DNA of 64,000 nucleotides from CAIYXB01 sp038146805. GTDB taxonomy: Bacteria; Cyanobacteriota; Vampirovibrionia; LMEP-6097. Below are positions 17,296-25,802 of this stretch, piece by piece. Made by a program: the position numbers and the translations under genes. The stretch is taken from NCBI GenBank assembly GCA_038146805.1, contig JAYQSH010000005.1:868001-932000 (forward strand). Reading direction: 5' to 3'. Each line of letters begins with the position of its first letter. The stretch's first letter is position 1. Under the pieces are notes generated by a model. It ran no database searches. It was not told the DNA's origin and saw only the letters and a program-made list of their open reading frames with translations.

Positions 17296-18724
17296 TTTCT
17301 TCAAGACTAAAAATACCACCTTGGCTTTTATAGTCTAATTTGTATTTAATAAAATCTTGTCCTATTTGCTTGTTTTCTAAATATTTTTTTGTGGCGATGA
17401 AAATATTATCAGCGTTGAGCTTTTCTTGGCTCAATTTATACAAAAATAAAATATGATAAATTTTAAAATTTTCCATTACGATTAATATTTTTTTATTTTT
17501 ACTTAGCTGAGAGATTGTTTTTTGTGTATCTGTTGGATATACAAAATTAGAACTGTTCAAATATTGATTTTTTAATAAATTAGGAAACAATGAACTTGTA
17601 ATCAAGAGCATTGTTAGCATAATTTTATTAGACATAGTTTTAAAAAGAATTACTGGTAAAAAAATAAGAGCAAGACTTGAGTAACGGAAAATATCAACCA
17701 TGTGATGATTTAATAAGCAATCATAGCTTAATACGACTACTGTTGGTGCAACACTTAGTATCAAGAAATAAATTTTGTCTTTGTTGATTTTTTTGATAAA
17801 GCAATATAAAAGATAAAGGCAAATGAATATAGCTAACAAAGTTTTAAAATTAAAACCAAAAATAGTCATGATTGTTTTTAGAAAACTTTTAAGCTCCCAT
17901 AAGCAGCCTTTAAACGAATCAAAATATTTACTGGTGAAACTTTTTTGTTGTTTGATGATTGGCAAGTAAATAATGAGACTGCTTGTGTATAGAATTGGCG
18001 CTATAAACCATTTTGATAGTCGAGCTTTAAATTTCAAAATGAAAATGTAGTAGAAAAAAGGTAGAATCATTGCCGAAAAATAGTGTGTTTGAAATGCAAT
18101 ATGAAAACATACCAAACTCAAAAAGCCATTTTGGATTTTATTGTGTTTTAAAAAATCAATAAAAGTATTAAAGCAAATTATTGATGTAAGTATCCACAAA
18201 GCATAATTCTTAGGGTAAGTAAAAACTAGAGAACTTAATGATAATGAGGAAAAGATAGCAAGTGACCACCAAGAACAAATCTTTGTTAGATGCATTTTTC
18301 TATACAAGCGATATAAAACAAAAAGTGTAATTAAAAAATAACAAAAAGATAGCATGCGTAACTTTGTGATATTGGTCTTGCCATTTATAATAGTTAACTT
18401 TGTTAAAATTTCAGGGATTGGCGGATGATTCGAGAGGGTTTTATAATTTTTCAAGTAAAAAACTGCATCTTGAAAAAAATTATTGTTTTTAAACTTGGGT
18501 TGAAAAGCTTGGTTGATTTCTTTTAAAGAGTATAATTTTGTTTCTGCAAAATTAAAATCAGGACTTTTGCTATAGATTGAATTATTATAAGTTCTAGCGA
18601 GTACATAAATTTCATCAACTTGTGTGACTTGGTGGTCAATAAGATGGAATTTATGCAATAATCCAGTAACAAAAATACCGATTCCGAGTATTAATAATGT
18701 GGTTTTAGTTTGTTTAATACTCAT
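17252..18724 (-). CDS. GT-C fold membrane glycosyltransferase (ArnT/PMT-like)
   Basis: 490 aa with about 10-11 hydrophobic helices. The first periplasmic loop carries the VDEIY acidic pair and, further on, NHPPIPE, the pattern of lipid-phosphate-sugar glycosyltransferases of the ArnT/PMT superfamily (the Asp-Glu pair is catalytic or metal-binding in relatives). Donor and acceptor unknown; lipid A, glycan or flagellin modification are all possible. Single gene, SD weak, followed on its 5' side by tRNA-Tyr on the same strand. A second family member further along (41975-43490) is broken. Confidence 0.75.
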   Translation of the reverse strand: MSIKQTKTTLLILGIGIFVTGLLHKFHLIDHQVTQVDEIYVLARTYNNSIYSKSPDFNFAETKLYSLKEINQAFQPKFKNNNFFQDAVFYLKNYKTLSNHPPIPEILTKLTIINGKTNITKLRMLSFCYFLITLFVLYRLYRKMHLTKICSWWSLAIFSSLSLSSLVFTYPKNYALWILTSIICFNTFIDFLKHNKIQNGFLSLVCFHIAFQTHYFSAMILPFFYYIFILKFKARLSKWFIAPILYTSSLIIYLPIIKQQKSFTSKYFDSFKGCLWELKSFLKTIMTIFGFNFKTLLAIFICLYLLYCFIKKINKDKIYFLILSVAPTVVVLSYDCLLNHHMVDIFRYSSLALIFLPVILFKTMSNKIMLTMLLITSSLFPNLLKNQYLNSSNFVYPTDTQKTISQLSKNKKILIVMENFKIYHILFLYKLSQEKLNADNIFIATKKYLENKQIGQDFIKYKLDYKSQGGIFSLEEINVQDLSGLDYLGM

Positions 18725-18778
18725 AGTGATTTTGAGAGCTATTAATGTTTTTAAATATTTCTAGTTTAAGAAATTAAG

Positions 18779-18864
18779 TGGTGGGCAGAGCTGGATTCGA
18801 ACCAGCGTACACTTGCGTGAACAGATTTACAGTCTGTCTCCTTTAGCCACTCGGACATCTACCC
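18779..18864 (-). tRNA. tRNA-Tyr (anticodon GTA)
   Basis: Minus strand. Acceptor gggtaga/tctgccc, anticodon stem acaga/tctgt with loop ctgtaaa (GTA), long variable arm, T arm gctgg-ttcgaat-ccagc, and encoded ACCA. Confidence 0.96.
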
Positions 18865-18977
18865 ATTTGAATTGGCTTAAACTATCAAAGAAGATAGCCC
18901 ATTTATAATAACTTAGAACCTTAATTAGAGTTGTAAAAAAAAATTTAAGTTACAGTAACTAGTGGTTGGCGTATTGA

Positions 18978-20249
18978 CTAGTTGCTATTTGCCATTAAAT
19001 GTTCAGATTCTTTTTTGAGATCCGCTACTTTATCTAATCTTTCCCATGGTAAATCTAGATCATTTCTGCCAAAATGTCCGTATTTGGCAATATCTTGATA
19101 AAAACGGCCATTGTTTTTGCTTGGCAATTCTCTAAGCTCAAAATTTTTGATTATAGAGTAAGGTCTAAAGTCAAAAACTTTTTTGACAATCTCTGTAATA
19201 TCTTCATCAGCAATTTGACCAGTACCAAAAGTATTTAGATTAATACTAGTTGGCATGGCTACACCAATTGCATATGACAATTGAATTTCACATCTGCGTG
19301 CAAGTCCAGCGGCTACAATGTTTTTTGCAGCATGTCTTGCAGCATAAGCCGCTGATCTATCTACCTTGGTAGGATCTTTTCCAGAAAAGGCTCCACCACC
19401 ATGTCTTGAATAACCACCATAGGTATCAACAATAATTTTTCTTCCAGTTAAACCTGCATCACCTTGTGGTCCACCAGTAACAAATCTTCCTGATGGATTA
19501 AAAAAGAATTGTGTTTGAGCGTCTGGCTTTAAAGCAAACTCTGCAAAAACCGGAGCAACAACTTTTTCTTGTAAATCATTAGCAATGATTTCTTGAATTT
19601 TATTATTCTCTGTTTCACCGCGCACCACTGGATCGTGTTGAGTTGAAATAAGTACTGTATCAACGCGTAGTGCATCGAAACCTTGATATTCTAAAGTAAC
19701 TTGTGCTTTAGAATCGGGTCTTAAATAATGAATATCAGGATCATTTTTACGAACTTCAGCAAGTTTTTGCATAAGTTTGTGTGACATAGTAATTGCCAGT
19801 GGCATATATTCAGGTGTTTCTTTACACGCAAAACCAAACATGATACCTTGGTCACCAGCACCAAATTGATCGGCTGGATCGCTTGACTTGCTGTCTCTGA
19901 CTTCTTTTGCAAAGCTAACACCAGCAGAAATATCTGGCGATTGTTGATCTAAGCTAACCATCACAGCGCAGTTATCAGAATCAAAGCCGCCACCTGATTT
20001 TTGTGTGTAGCCAATTTCATTGATTTTTCTTCTGGCAATCTCGCTTACTGGTACGTAACATTCTGTAGTAATTTCTCCACCAACTAAGACAAAACCTGTT
20101 GTACAAAAAGTTTCACAAGCAACACGTGCATTAGGATCTTTACTTAAGATTGCATCTAGCACTGCATCAGAAATTTGGTCACAAATTTTATCTGGGTGTC
20201 CCTCACTTACTGATTCTGATGTAAAAAGATATTTTTTTTCTTGAGTCAT
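18978..20249 (-). CDS. metK: S-adenosylmethionine synthetase
   Basis: Makes SAM from methionine and ATP. 423 aa. Seen: N-terminal FTSESVSEGHPDKICDQISDA, GAGDQGIMFGFAC, the P-loop-like GGGAFSGKDPTKVDRS, and a C-terminal FGRNDLDLPWE. All catalytic blocks look intact. The roughly 200-base leader upstream was checked for a SAM riboswitch and none was recognised. It does hold a reverse copy of the 31-bp hairpin repeat (20327-20357). Confidence 0.98.
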   Translation of the reverse strand: MTQEKKYLFTSESVSEGHPDKICDQISDAVLDAILSKDPNARVACETFCTTGFVLVGGEITTECYVPVSEIARRKINEIGYTQKSGGGFDSDNCAVMVSLDQQSPDISAGVSFAKEVRDSKSSDPADQFGAGDQGIMFGFACKETPEYMPLAITMSHKLMQKLAEVRKNDPDIHYLRPDSKAQVTLEYQGFDALRVDTVLISTQHDPVVRGETENNKIQEIIANDLQEKVVAPVFAEFALKPDAQTQFFFNPSGRFVTGGPQGDAGLTGRKIIVDTYGGYSRHGGGAFSGKDPTKVDRSAAYAARHAAKNIVAAGLARRCEIQLSYAIGVAMPTSINLNTFGTGQIADEDITEIVKKVFDFRPYSIIKNFELRELPSKNNGRFYQDIAKYGHFGRNDLDLPWERLDKVADLKKESEHLMANSN

Positions 20250-20326
20250 AAAAACTAATTTTAATATATCGGGACTATAAATGTCTTGATATATATGCTT
20301 TTTTAAGTTTCGTTATTGCAAAATTT

Positions 20327-20357
20327 GGGACAAAAATGACACGGTCCGAAGTGTTTC
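20327..20357 (-). repeat. 31-bp hairpin repeat element, copy B (degenerate arms)
   Basis: Reverse orientation of the element at 12306. The core ACACTTCGGACCGTGT is conserved, while the outer arms are GAAAC/GTCCC instead of GAGAC/GTCTC. Lies in the metK leader region. Confidence 0.75.
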
Positions 20358-20447
20358 TAACTAGGTCGTTTGTTCTAGATTTTTTAGCCTTTATACGGTG
20401 TTTTATGGAGTTTTTTAATTGTCCAAAAAGCACATGATATCAGTGTA

Positions 20448-20861
20448 ATGAGTTATTCAAAAGTTCAAGAATTAATCACTGAAACCCTTGTAATCAAGGA
20501 TTTGTACATTTGTGGTAGGATGAATCAGTCAATTTGCCAAGCTGTAACAGGTTGTGCTGAGGACCAAAAAACTTCATCTAAAAACTGGAAAAAATACGAA
20601 GAATTGAGCAATTCGTACATACGCGACTCGATTGGTGAGTTGATTTTCAGAAAAAATGAGCTTACTGAAAAACTTTCTATGGGTGAATATACTAGTGCAA
20701 ATACTATTTTTGATACTAGCTATGCTGATTTTGACCTAGATCTTATGAATGATATGATGCTCGATTTTTATGGTGGTATTGATAGTATCGCTTTTGCAAG
20801 TTCTTATAATTATTTTTCAGAGGATTTTAATGCAATCTTGAGTGAATTTATTTTAGATTAA
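20448..20861 (+). CDS. Hypothetical protein
   Basis: 137 aa, acidic, no signal peptide or membrane segment. N-terminal half helical (SKVQELITETLVIKDLYICGRMNQ), C-terminal half rich in Asp, Phe and Tyr (DTSYADFDLDLMNDMMLDFYGG). No family recognised. It faces away from metK and converges on the polyprenyl synthase gene 18 bases downstream. Coding support is reading-frame length and sensible composition only. Confidence 0.55.
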   Translation: MSYSKVQELITETLVIKDLYICGRMNQSICQAVTGCAEDQKTSSKNWKKYEELSNSYIRDSIGELIFRKNELTEKLSMGEYTSANTIFDTSYADFDLDLMNDMMLDFYGGIDSIAFASSYNYFSEDFNAILSEFILD

Positions 20862-20879
20862 AAACAAAAATTTAATCAA

Positions 20880-21911
20880 CTAAAATTTTCTAACTAGTGA
20901 ATATTCTAAAAGTTCTAAAAGACAGTTTTTTATTTCAGTATTGCTAAAAGCTTCTAGACTTTCTTTTGCATCATTGATAAATTTGTTTGAGTAATTAAAA
21001 GCTTCTTGAATTGCGTTAGTTTCTTCTAAGGTCTTTTTGATTTCTTGTAATTCTTCTTGAGTGATATCACTTTTAATTAAGGAGCGTGTATGTGTACAGA
21101 GCTCAGAGTCTGATTTTTCTAGCTTTTCTAAGGCGATCAATAAAGGTAGGGTAATGGTACCTTCTTTGACATCAGCCATGCTTGGTTTGCCAAGTTCAGT
21201 TTCGTTTTGTGTGAAATCTAAAATATCATCAATGATTTGAAAAGCCATACCAAAATTTCTACCAAAGTTTGCAGCAGTATGAATTTGTTCTTCAGAACCT
21301 TGAGCAACAATAGCACTTGCTTTACAAGCGGCTTCAAACAAAGAAGCGGTTTTTTTGAAAGTTTTATTTAAGTAGTATTCGTAATCAATATCAGTGTTGT
21401 ATTTTCTTTCTGCTTGCCAAATTTCACCGTCACATAAGTTTTCTAAAACTCTTGCAAAAATTCCAGTTATTTCATTGATGCCAATTAAACTTAAATTGAC
21501 AGCAGCACGTGAAAATAAAAAATCACCACTGATAACTGTGATTGCTGTATCCCACTGACTATTTGTGGTTGGTTGCCCCCTACGTACTAAAGAATTATCA
21601 ATAATATCATCGTGTACTAAGCTTGCTGTGTGAATTAACTCAGCTGTTTCTGCCACCAGTGCAAGTTTCTTTTGATCTATATTATTGGTTTGTATTAACT
21701 TCGCAAACAAAAAACTTAATGTTGGTCTTAGCCTTTTACCACTTTGTTGAAAAATATTTTCTAGGATGGTTTTTAAAGATCTTGATGCAGGACTTATTTC
21801 GTTTAAAAATTTATCATTGAGATTTTCTAAATCTTCTTCAACGGCTTTAAAAAAATTGTTTTGTAGTTTTTGGTCTTGCATAAGCAGTGTTTGCTGGATT
21901 TTGTTGTGCAT
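20880..21911 (-). CDS. ispB: Long-chain polyprenyl diphosphate synthase
   Basis: Condenses IPP onto an allylic diphosphate to give a quinone side chain. 343 aa, trans-isoprenyl synthase fold. First Asp-rich motif LVHDDIIDNSLVRRGQPTTN (DDxxD) and second FQIIDDILDF (DDxxD), with GKRLRPTL near residue 60. Residues before the first motif suggest a long product (C40 or more, such as octaprenyl or solanesyl), but length cannot be stated firmly. NuoD in this window implies a quinone-using chain. Divergent from tadA with a 58-base intergene. Confidence 0.92.
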   Translation of the reverse strand: MHNKIQQTLLMQDQKLQNNFFKAVEEDLENLNDKFLNEISPASRSLKTILENIFQQSGKRLRPTLSFLFAKLIQTNNIDQKKLALVAETAELIHTASLVHDDIIDNSLVRRGQPTTNSQWDTAITVISGDFLFSRAAVNLSLIGINEITGIFARVLENLCDGEIWQAERKYNTDIDYEYYLNKTFKKTASLFEAACKASAIVAQGSEEQIHTAANFGRNFGMAFQIIDDILDFTQNETELGKPSMADVKEGTITLPLLIALEKLEKSDSELCTHTRSLIKSDITQEELQEIKKTLEETNAIQEAFNYSNKFINDAKESLEAFSNTEIKNCLLELLEYSLVRKF

Positions 21912-21969
21912 TTAATATAGTATTAGTATAAAGCTTGAAAAGCAAGAAAATAAAGATAAAGGAAATTAG

Positions 21970-22401
21970 TTGCTTACGGCTCAAGAAATTATCAAAAAAA
22001 CTCTTGATTTAGCAAAGAAATCTGATGATTCTGACGTACCTGTTGCCGCTATCGTTATTTGTGATAATCAAATAATTGCAAGTGCAACAAATACTCGTGA
22101 ACAAGATCAAGATCTTTTTGGACATGCTGAAATTAATGCAATTAAAATTGCTCAAAAAAAATTGAAGACATGGAACTTATCAAATTGCCAGATCTATATT
22201 AGTCTTGAGCCTTGCGTAATGTGTGCTGGTGCTATAGCTCAAGCTCATATAGCAGAGATTTATTTTGCGGCATACGATTATAAATTTGGAGCTTGTGGTT
22301 CTAAGTATATGGTTTTTCCAAAAAATACAAAAATTCAAGGTGGTATTTGTGAACTTGAGGCTCAAGAGATTTTAAAAGATTTTTTTGCTAAAAAAAGATA
22401 A
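21970..22401 (+). CDS. tadA: tRNA-specific adenosine deaminase
   Basis: Deaminates A34 of tRNA-Arg(ACG) to inosine. 143 aa. Zinc site residues are in GHAEINAI (HAE, with the proton-shuttling Glu) and EPCVMCAGA (PCxxC). TTG start, preceded by aaaggaaattag as ribosome site. Free cytosine/guanine deaminases share the fold, but the TADA-type context FGACGS and length favour TadA. Confidence 0.93.
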   Translation: MLTAQEIIKKTLDLAKKSDDSDVPVAAIVICDNQIIASATNTREQDQDLFGHAEINAIKIAQKKLKTWNLSNCQIYISLEPCVMCAGAIAQAHIAEIYFAAYDYKFGACGSKYMVFPKNTKIQGGICELEAQEILKDFFAKKR

Positions 22402-22406
22402 CTATA

Positions 22407-23021
22407 CTAGCCGATAAATTTGTATTCTTCTTCTAAGTTTGCTAGAAAATTTTCGGGCTTTTCAAAAACTTCCTTGATTCGCTCTTGAGAACTTTCTTTT
22501 AAAAGTTTTTGAATTTGACTTTTTTTGATATTGCCTCTGCAATAAGCACTTATAAAAAGATTTACTCTTGGGTTTGAATTACCTTGGTTTTTGGTATCAA
22601 CGTTAAAGTAATCAAATAGCTGTGAAAACCTAAGTTCAATTGCCTTTTCACTTAGTCCAAAAATTTTGGCGATTGCTTTATTAGAAAAGCCAGTTGCACA
22701 TAAAACAAGTGTCTTATTAAGATTATCGCTTAAATTAGAGATATACCTTGGTTGAATATCAATTTCATAGTCAATTAAGTCTTTAGTAACTAAAGTCGCC
22801 AACAGTCTTACTCGTGGATTGAAATCTTTAGAGCGATTTTCAAATTTTTTGTTTACTTCGTTTAAAATTCTTTCAATGGTTTTTACTGGAATATCAAGGT
22901 TCTCAGAAATGATTTTATTGGAATTTCCTTGTGCCATTGATTCACAAACAAGGAATTTTTTTTCCTTAAGTTTGCTATTGTTTTTATTGCCAACTTTAGT
23001 TTTAAAATTTAAGCCTGAAAT
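22407..23021 (-). CDS. Tandem LuxR/GerE-type helix-turn-helix protein, apparent ATT start
   Basis: Two GerE-like DNA-binding domains and no receiver domain. The first is KKFLVCESMAQGNSNKIISENLDIPVKTIERI and the second is KTLVLCATGFSNKAIAKIFGLSEKAIELRFSQL; both carry the typical G-SNK-IA--L-(I/L)S--T pattern. The only ATG (22937) falls inside the first domain and would delete its first helix. The frame is open back to the bcp stop codon, and an ATT at 23019-23021 is preceded by a perfect GGAGGT with 7 bases spacing, so initiation at ATT (204 aa) is proposed, coupled to bcp. Could act on nearby flagellin genes; unproven. Confidence 0.7.
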   Translation of the reverse strand: MSGLNFKTKVGNKNNSKLKEKKFLVCESMAQGNSNKIISENLDIPVKTIERILNEVNKKFENRSKDFNPRVRLLATLVTKDLIDYEIDIQPRYISNLSDNLNKTLVLCATGFSNKAIAKIFGLSEKAIELRFSQLFDYFNVDTKNQGNSNPRVNLFISAYCRGNIKKSQIQKLLKESSQERIKEVFEKPENFLANLEEEYKFIG

Positions 23022-23024
23022 AGC

Positions 23025-23513
23025 TTATACCTCCATTGATTTAAGATCATTGAGTACGTCTAAAATGTGAGTTTCAGGTTTAACTTTTTTGTAGTGTTTA
23101 ACTATTTTTCCCTTAGGGTCAATCAAAAAAGAATCTCTTTGTACACCCATGTATTTTTTGCCGTACATATTCTTTTGTACCCAAACTCCATAACTATTTG
23201 CTACTTTTTGTTCTGTATCACACAATAAGTCAAAATTTAATTTATATTTTTCAATAAAGTTCAAATGTCTTTTTTCATCATCAGGACTTATGCCAAAAAC
23301 TTTAAAATTAAAATTTTTAAATTTTTTCAAATTGTCTTTAATAGAACATGCTTCTTTTGTGCAACCGGGTGTATTGTCTTTGGGATAAAAATAAATTAAC
23401 ACATAAGAACCTAAGTGATCTTTAAGTGAAAAGTCTTGTCCATTTTGGTTTTTGAGTTTTATTGCTGGTGCTTTTTTACCCTCTAGTTCTGATTCGATTT
23501 TTTTATTTACCAT
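23025..23513 (-). CDS. bcp: Thiol peroxidase, Bcp/PrxQ family
   Basis: Thioredoxin-dependent peroxiredoxin that reduces hydroperoxides. 162 aa. Peroxidatic Cys in YPKDNTPGCTKEACSI, with the second Cys five residues later as the typical PrxQ resolving Cys. The thioredoxin fold, the RDSFLIDPKGKI strand and length are normal. Its last codons (atg gag gta taa) contain the Shine-Dalgarno for the next gene. Confidence 0.95.
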   Translation of the reverse strand: MVNKKIESELEGKKAPAIKLKNQNGQDFSLKDHLGSYVLIYFYPKDNTPGCTKEACSIKDNLKKFKNFNFKVFGISPDDEKRHLNFIEKYKLNFDLLCDTEQKVANSYGVWVQKNMYGKKYMGVQRDSFLIDPKGKIVKHYKKVKPETHILDVLNDLKSMEV

Positions 23514-23639
23514 AATTAATTAGATTAACATTTTTTTTAAATTTTTATCATATAAAGAAATTTCGTTATAGATTATTTGATTTAGTCCGAATGAGGTAGT
23601 TGAGGTGGATGGGAAAATTTTTCAAAAATCTTAAAATAG

Positions 23640-23722
23640 CTTTTTATTATTAAGAGAGTAGTTGCTTTGTTTGTTAAGTTAGCGGGGGGATTCGTTTAAA
23701 CTATTACTCTCTTAATAAAAAG
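23640..23722 (+). promoter_or_regulatory. Long hairpin in the leader of the first flagellin gene
   Basis: Arms 23640-23663 (tttttattattaagagagta region) and 23699-23722 (actctcttaataaaaag region) are reverse complements over about 23 bases with a small bulge. They enclose a 35-base loop containing gcgggggga. Ends about 33 bases before the ATG. No poly-T follows, so it looks like a leader structure rather than a terminator. Confidence 0.6.
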
Positions 23723-23755
23723 CTTATTTGCGACATAATCACAAAGGGGGAAGTG

Positions 23756-24649
23756 ATGTCAATATTTTTTAATTCGAATTTTGCGAGTGCCTTTGCACGC
23801 TTAGCTTTAAAAAAACATGAAAACAATTTAGCAAAGAACCTTGAGAGAATTTCTTCGGGTTTAAGGATTAATTCTGCGGCAGATGATGTTGCTGGTAATT
23901 CAATTAGTACAAAATTATCTGCAGAAATTTTAAGTCTTTCAAAAGCTAGTCAAAATGTGTCCGATGGAATATCTATGGTGCAAACTGCTGAAACCGCTTT
24001 AACTTCGATACAGACTGCTTTACAGAGTATTCGGGCTTTGGCAGTGCAAGCTTATAATGGTACTTATAGCGAGTCAGAATTAGCAACAATGCAAGAAGAA
24101 GTGAATGATCATGTTAGTAACATTGCAGATTATACTTCTTCGACAAAATTTAATGGTATTTCTTTAATTGATGGTGCAGCAGCAAATCATGCTGATATCA
24201 CTATTCAAGCAGGTGCCAATAATGGTGAAACATTGACATTGTCATTTGCAAGTATAGATACTAGGGTTGATCAAACAGCTGCGAACACTTTAGGTGAAGG
24301 AGCAATTGCTCTGAATGCTTTTAATATAGGCTCTACTAGTACTGCTGCGGCTAATGGTGTTACTACAAGTGCTAATGGTGATTTAGATGATATTGATGCA
24401 ATGCTTGATAACGTTGCAAGAATGATTTCTCAAGTAGGTGCAGAAGAAAATGCTTTAGATTCTAGAAGTACTTTTTTATCTACGATGTCAACAAATTTAC
24501 AAACTGCTAGAGGTAGAATCATAGATGCTGATACTACTAAAGAAACTACTGAGTACTTAAAAAATGACGTGCTTAGAGAAGGTGCAATTGCAGTACTTGC
24601 TTATGCTAATCAATTGCCAAAAATAGTTTTAAATTTATTTCCAAGTTAA
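23756..24649 (+). CDS. fliC: Divergent flagellin, first of six
   Basis: Filament or filament-associated subunit. 297 aa, N- and C-terminal flagellin D0/D1 signatures present (NLERISSGLRINSAADDVAGNSIS at the start, KNDVLREGAIAVLAYANQLPKIVLNLFP at the end), but clearly less conserved than the other five: it begins MSIFFNSNFASAFARLALKK, and the C-terminal QIL-QQS motif is VLREGA. No sigma-28 site was found upstream; instead a long hairpin leader and a strong ribosome site (aaaggggg). ATG 23756 chosen over GTG 23753 because the neighbours start MS. It may be a minor or proximal flagellin. Confidence 0.92.
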   Translation: MSIFFNSNFASAFARLALKKHENNLAKNLERISSGLRINSAADDVAGNSISTKLSAEILSLSKASQNVSDGISMVQTAETALTSIQTALQSIRALAVQAYNGTYSESELATMQEEVNDHVSNIADYTSSTKFNGISLIDGAAANHADITIQAGANNGETLTLSFASIDTRVDQTAANTLGEGAIALNAFNIGSTSTAAANGVTTSANGDLDDIDAMLDNVARMISQVGAEENALDSRSTFLSTMSTNLQTARGRIIDADTTKETTEYLKNDVLREGAIAVLAYANQLPKIVLNLFPS

Positions 24650-24668
24650 AAAAAATTTGAAAATAAAT

Positions 24669-24696
24669 TAAAGAGTCTAGGTCAAATGACCGATAT
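24669..24696 (+). promoter_or_regulatory. Sigma-28 (FliA) promoter for flagellin 2
   Basis: TAAAGAGT, 12 bases, ACCGATAT. Same spacing and surrounding bases as the promoters at 25722, 26822 and 27912. Confidence 0.85.
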
Positions 24697-24734
24697 AAAA
24701 ATCAAACGTAAGTTTTACTCTGGGGAGGGATAAG

Positions 24735-25638
24735 ATGTCAAACTATGTAAACACTAATATTCAAAGTGTATTTGCGCAAAGGTCAATTTCGCAAAACACA
24801 TTTGCTTTGCAAAAGAATATTGAAAGATTATCAACAGGATTAAGAATTAATAGAGCCGCCGATGATGCAGCTGGTCTTGCAATTAGTGAAAAACTTAATT
24901 CACAAATTAGAGGTTTTGATAAAGCACAGCAAAATATTGGAGATGCTGTATCAATGGTTCAAACAGCTGAAGGTGCGTTGTCTGTTGTTCAGGATAATTT
25001 ACAAAGAATTAGAGAATTAGTTGTGCAGGCAACAAATGGAACTAATGGTTTAAATGAACAAAATGCAATTCAAAGAGAAATTAATGCTCTAGTTACAGCT
25101 ATTGAAGATGTTGGAGATGGACACTAAGTTTAATGGAATTGCTCTTTTAGATGGTTCGGCAAATACAGTAACCTTTCAAACAGGTGCTGATAATGGGCAA
25201 ACGACCCAAGTCAATTTTGATGAAATGATTATCGACATAGATGGAACTACTGCAAACAGTATGGGTGAAAATGCAATTGCATTAAGTGCTTTAAAAATCA
25301 CAAACAGTGATTCTAGTGCAGTTGGTGGTGAAGCGGCACCAGGAACAGGAACTGATGCTAAAACAACTACACCTTTAACTCATCTTGATACTATGATTAC
25401 TAATGTCTCGAGAATGCGTTCGGTTTTAGGTGCAACTCAAAATTCATTACTTTCTAAAGTTGATTATTTGAGCGTTGCTAGAGAAAATGCAATGGCATCA
25501 AGAGCCAGAATTACTGATGCTGATATTGCGGCTGAAAGTAGTGGCTTTGTTAAAAATCAAATTTTACAGCAAAGTGCTGCAGCGATGTTAGCACAAGCGA
25601 ATCAATCGCCGCAGATTGCTTTCAATCTTTTACCTTAA
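24735..25638 (+). pseudogene. fliC: Flagellin 2, reading frame broken by one extra base
   Basis: Frame one (24735-25127) codes for a normal flagellin N-terminus (LQKNIERLSTGLRINRAADDAAGLAIS) and stops at ...EDVGDGH. The expected TKFNGIALLDGS continues in the +1 frame (about 25121-25638) and reaches a normal C-terminus (FVKNQILQQSAAAMLAQANQSPQIAFNLLP). Removing one C in gatggacactaag (25119-25131) restores a full-length gene of about 300 aa. The promoter and terminator are intact, so the lesion is recent or a sequencing error. Confidence 0.8.
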
Positions 25639-25663
25639 AACAGTGGTGCAGTTTACGGAGGGT

Positions 25664-25700
25664 AAAAAAGAGATTGTTTTTCAACAATCTCTTTTTTTTT
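25664..25700 (+). terminator. Rho-independent terminator after flagellin 2
   Basis: AGAGATTGT (25669-25677) and ACAATCTCT (25684-25692) form a 9-bp stem with a 6-base loop, flanked by A-run and a T-run. Confidence 0.9.
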
Positions 25701-25721
25701 GTAAAAATCAGCAAAATAAGT

Positions 25722-25749
25722 TAAAGAATCTAGATCAAATGACCGATAT
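25722..25749 (+). promoter_or_regulatory. Sigma-28 (FliA) promoter for flagellin 3
   Basis: TAAAGAAT, 12 bases, ACCGATAT, about 50 bases before the ATG. Confidence 0.87.
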
Positions 25750-25802
25750 AGAAACTGTGTGATTAAGTCATAGAAAATGTTTTGATTTAGAGGAGAGGAA
25801 AA

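Noticed and set aside
20250..20447. SAM riboswitch before metK
   Set aside because: No SAM-I/II/III hallmark could be found in the leader; only the hairpin repeat is recognisable.
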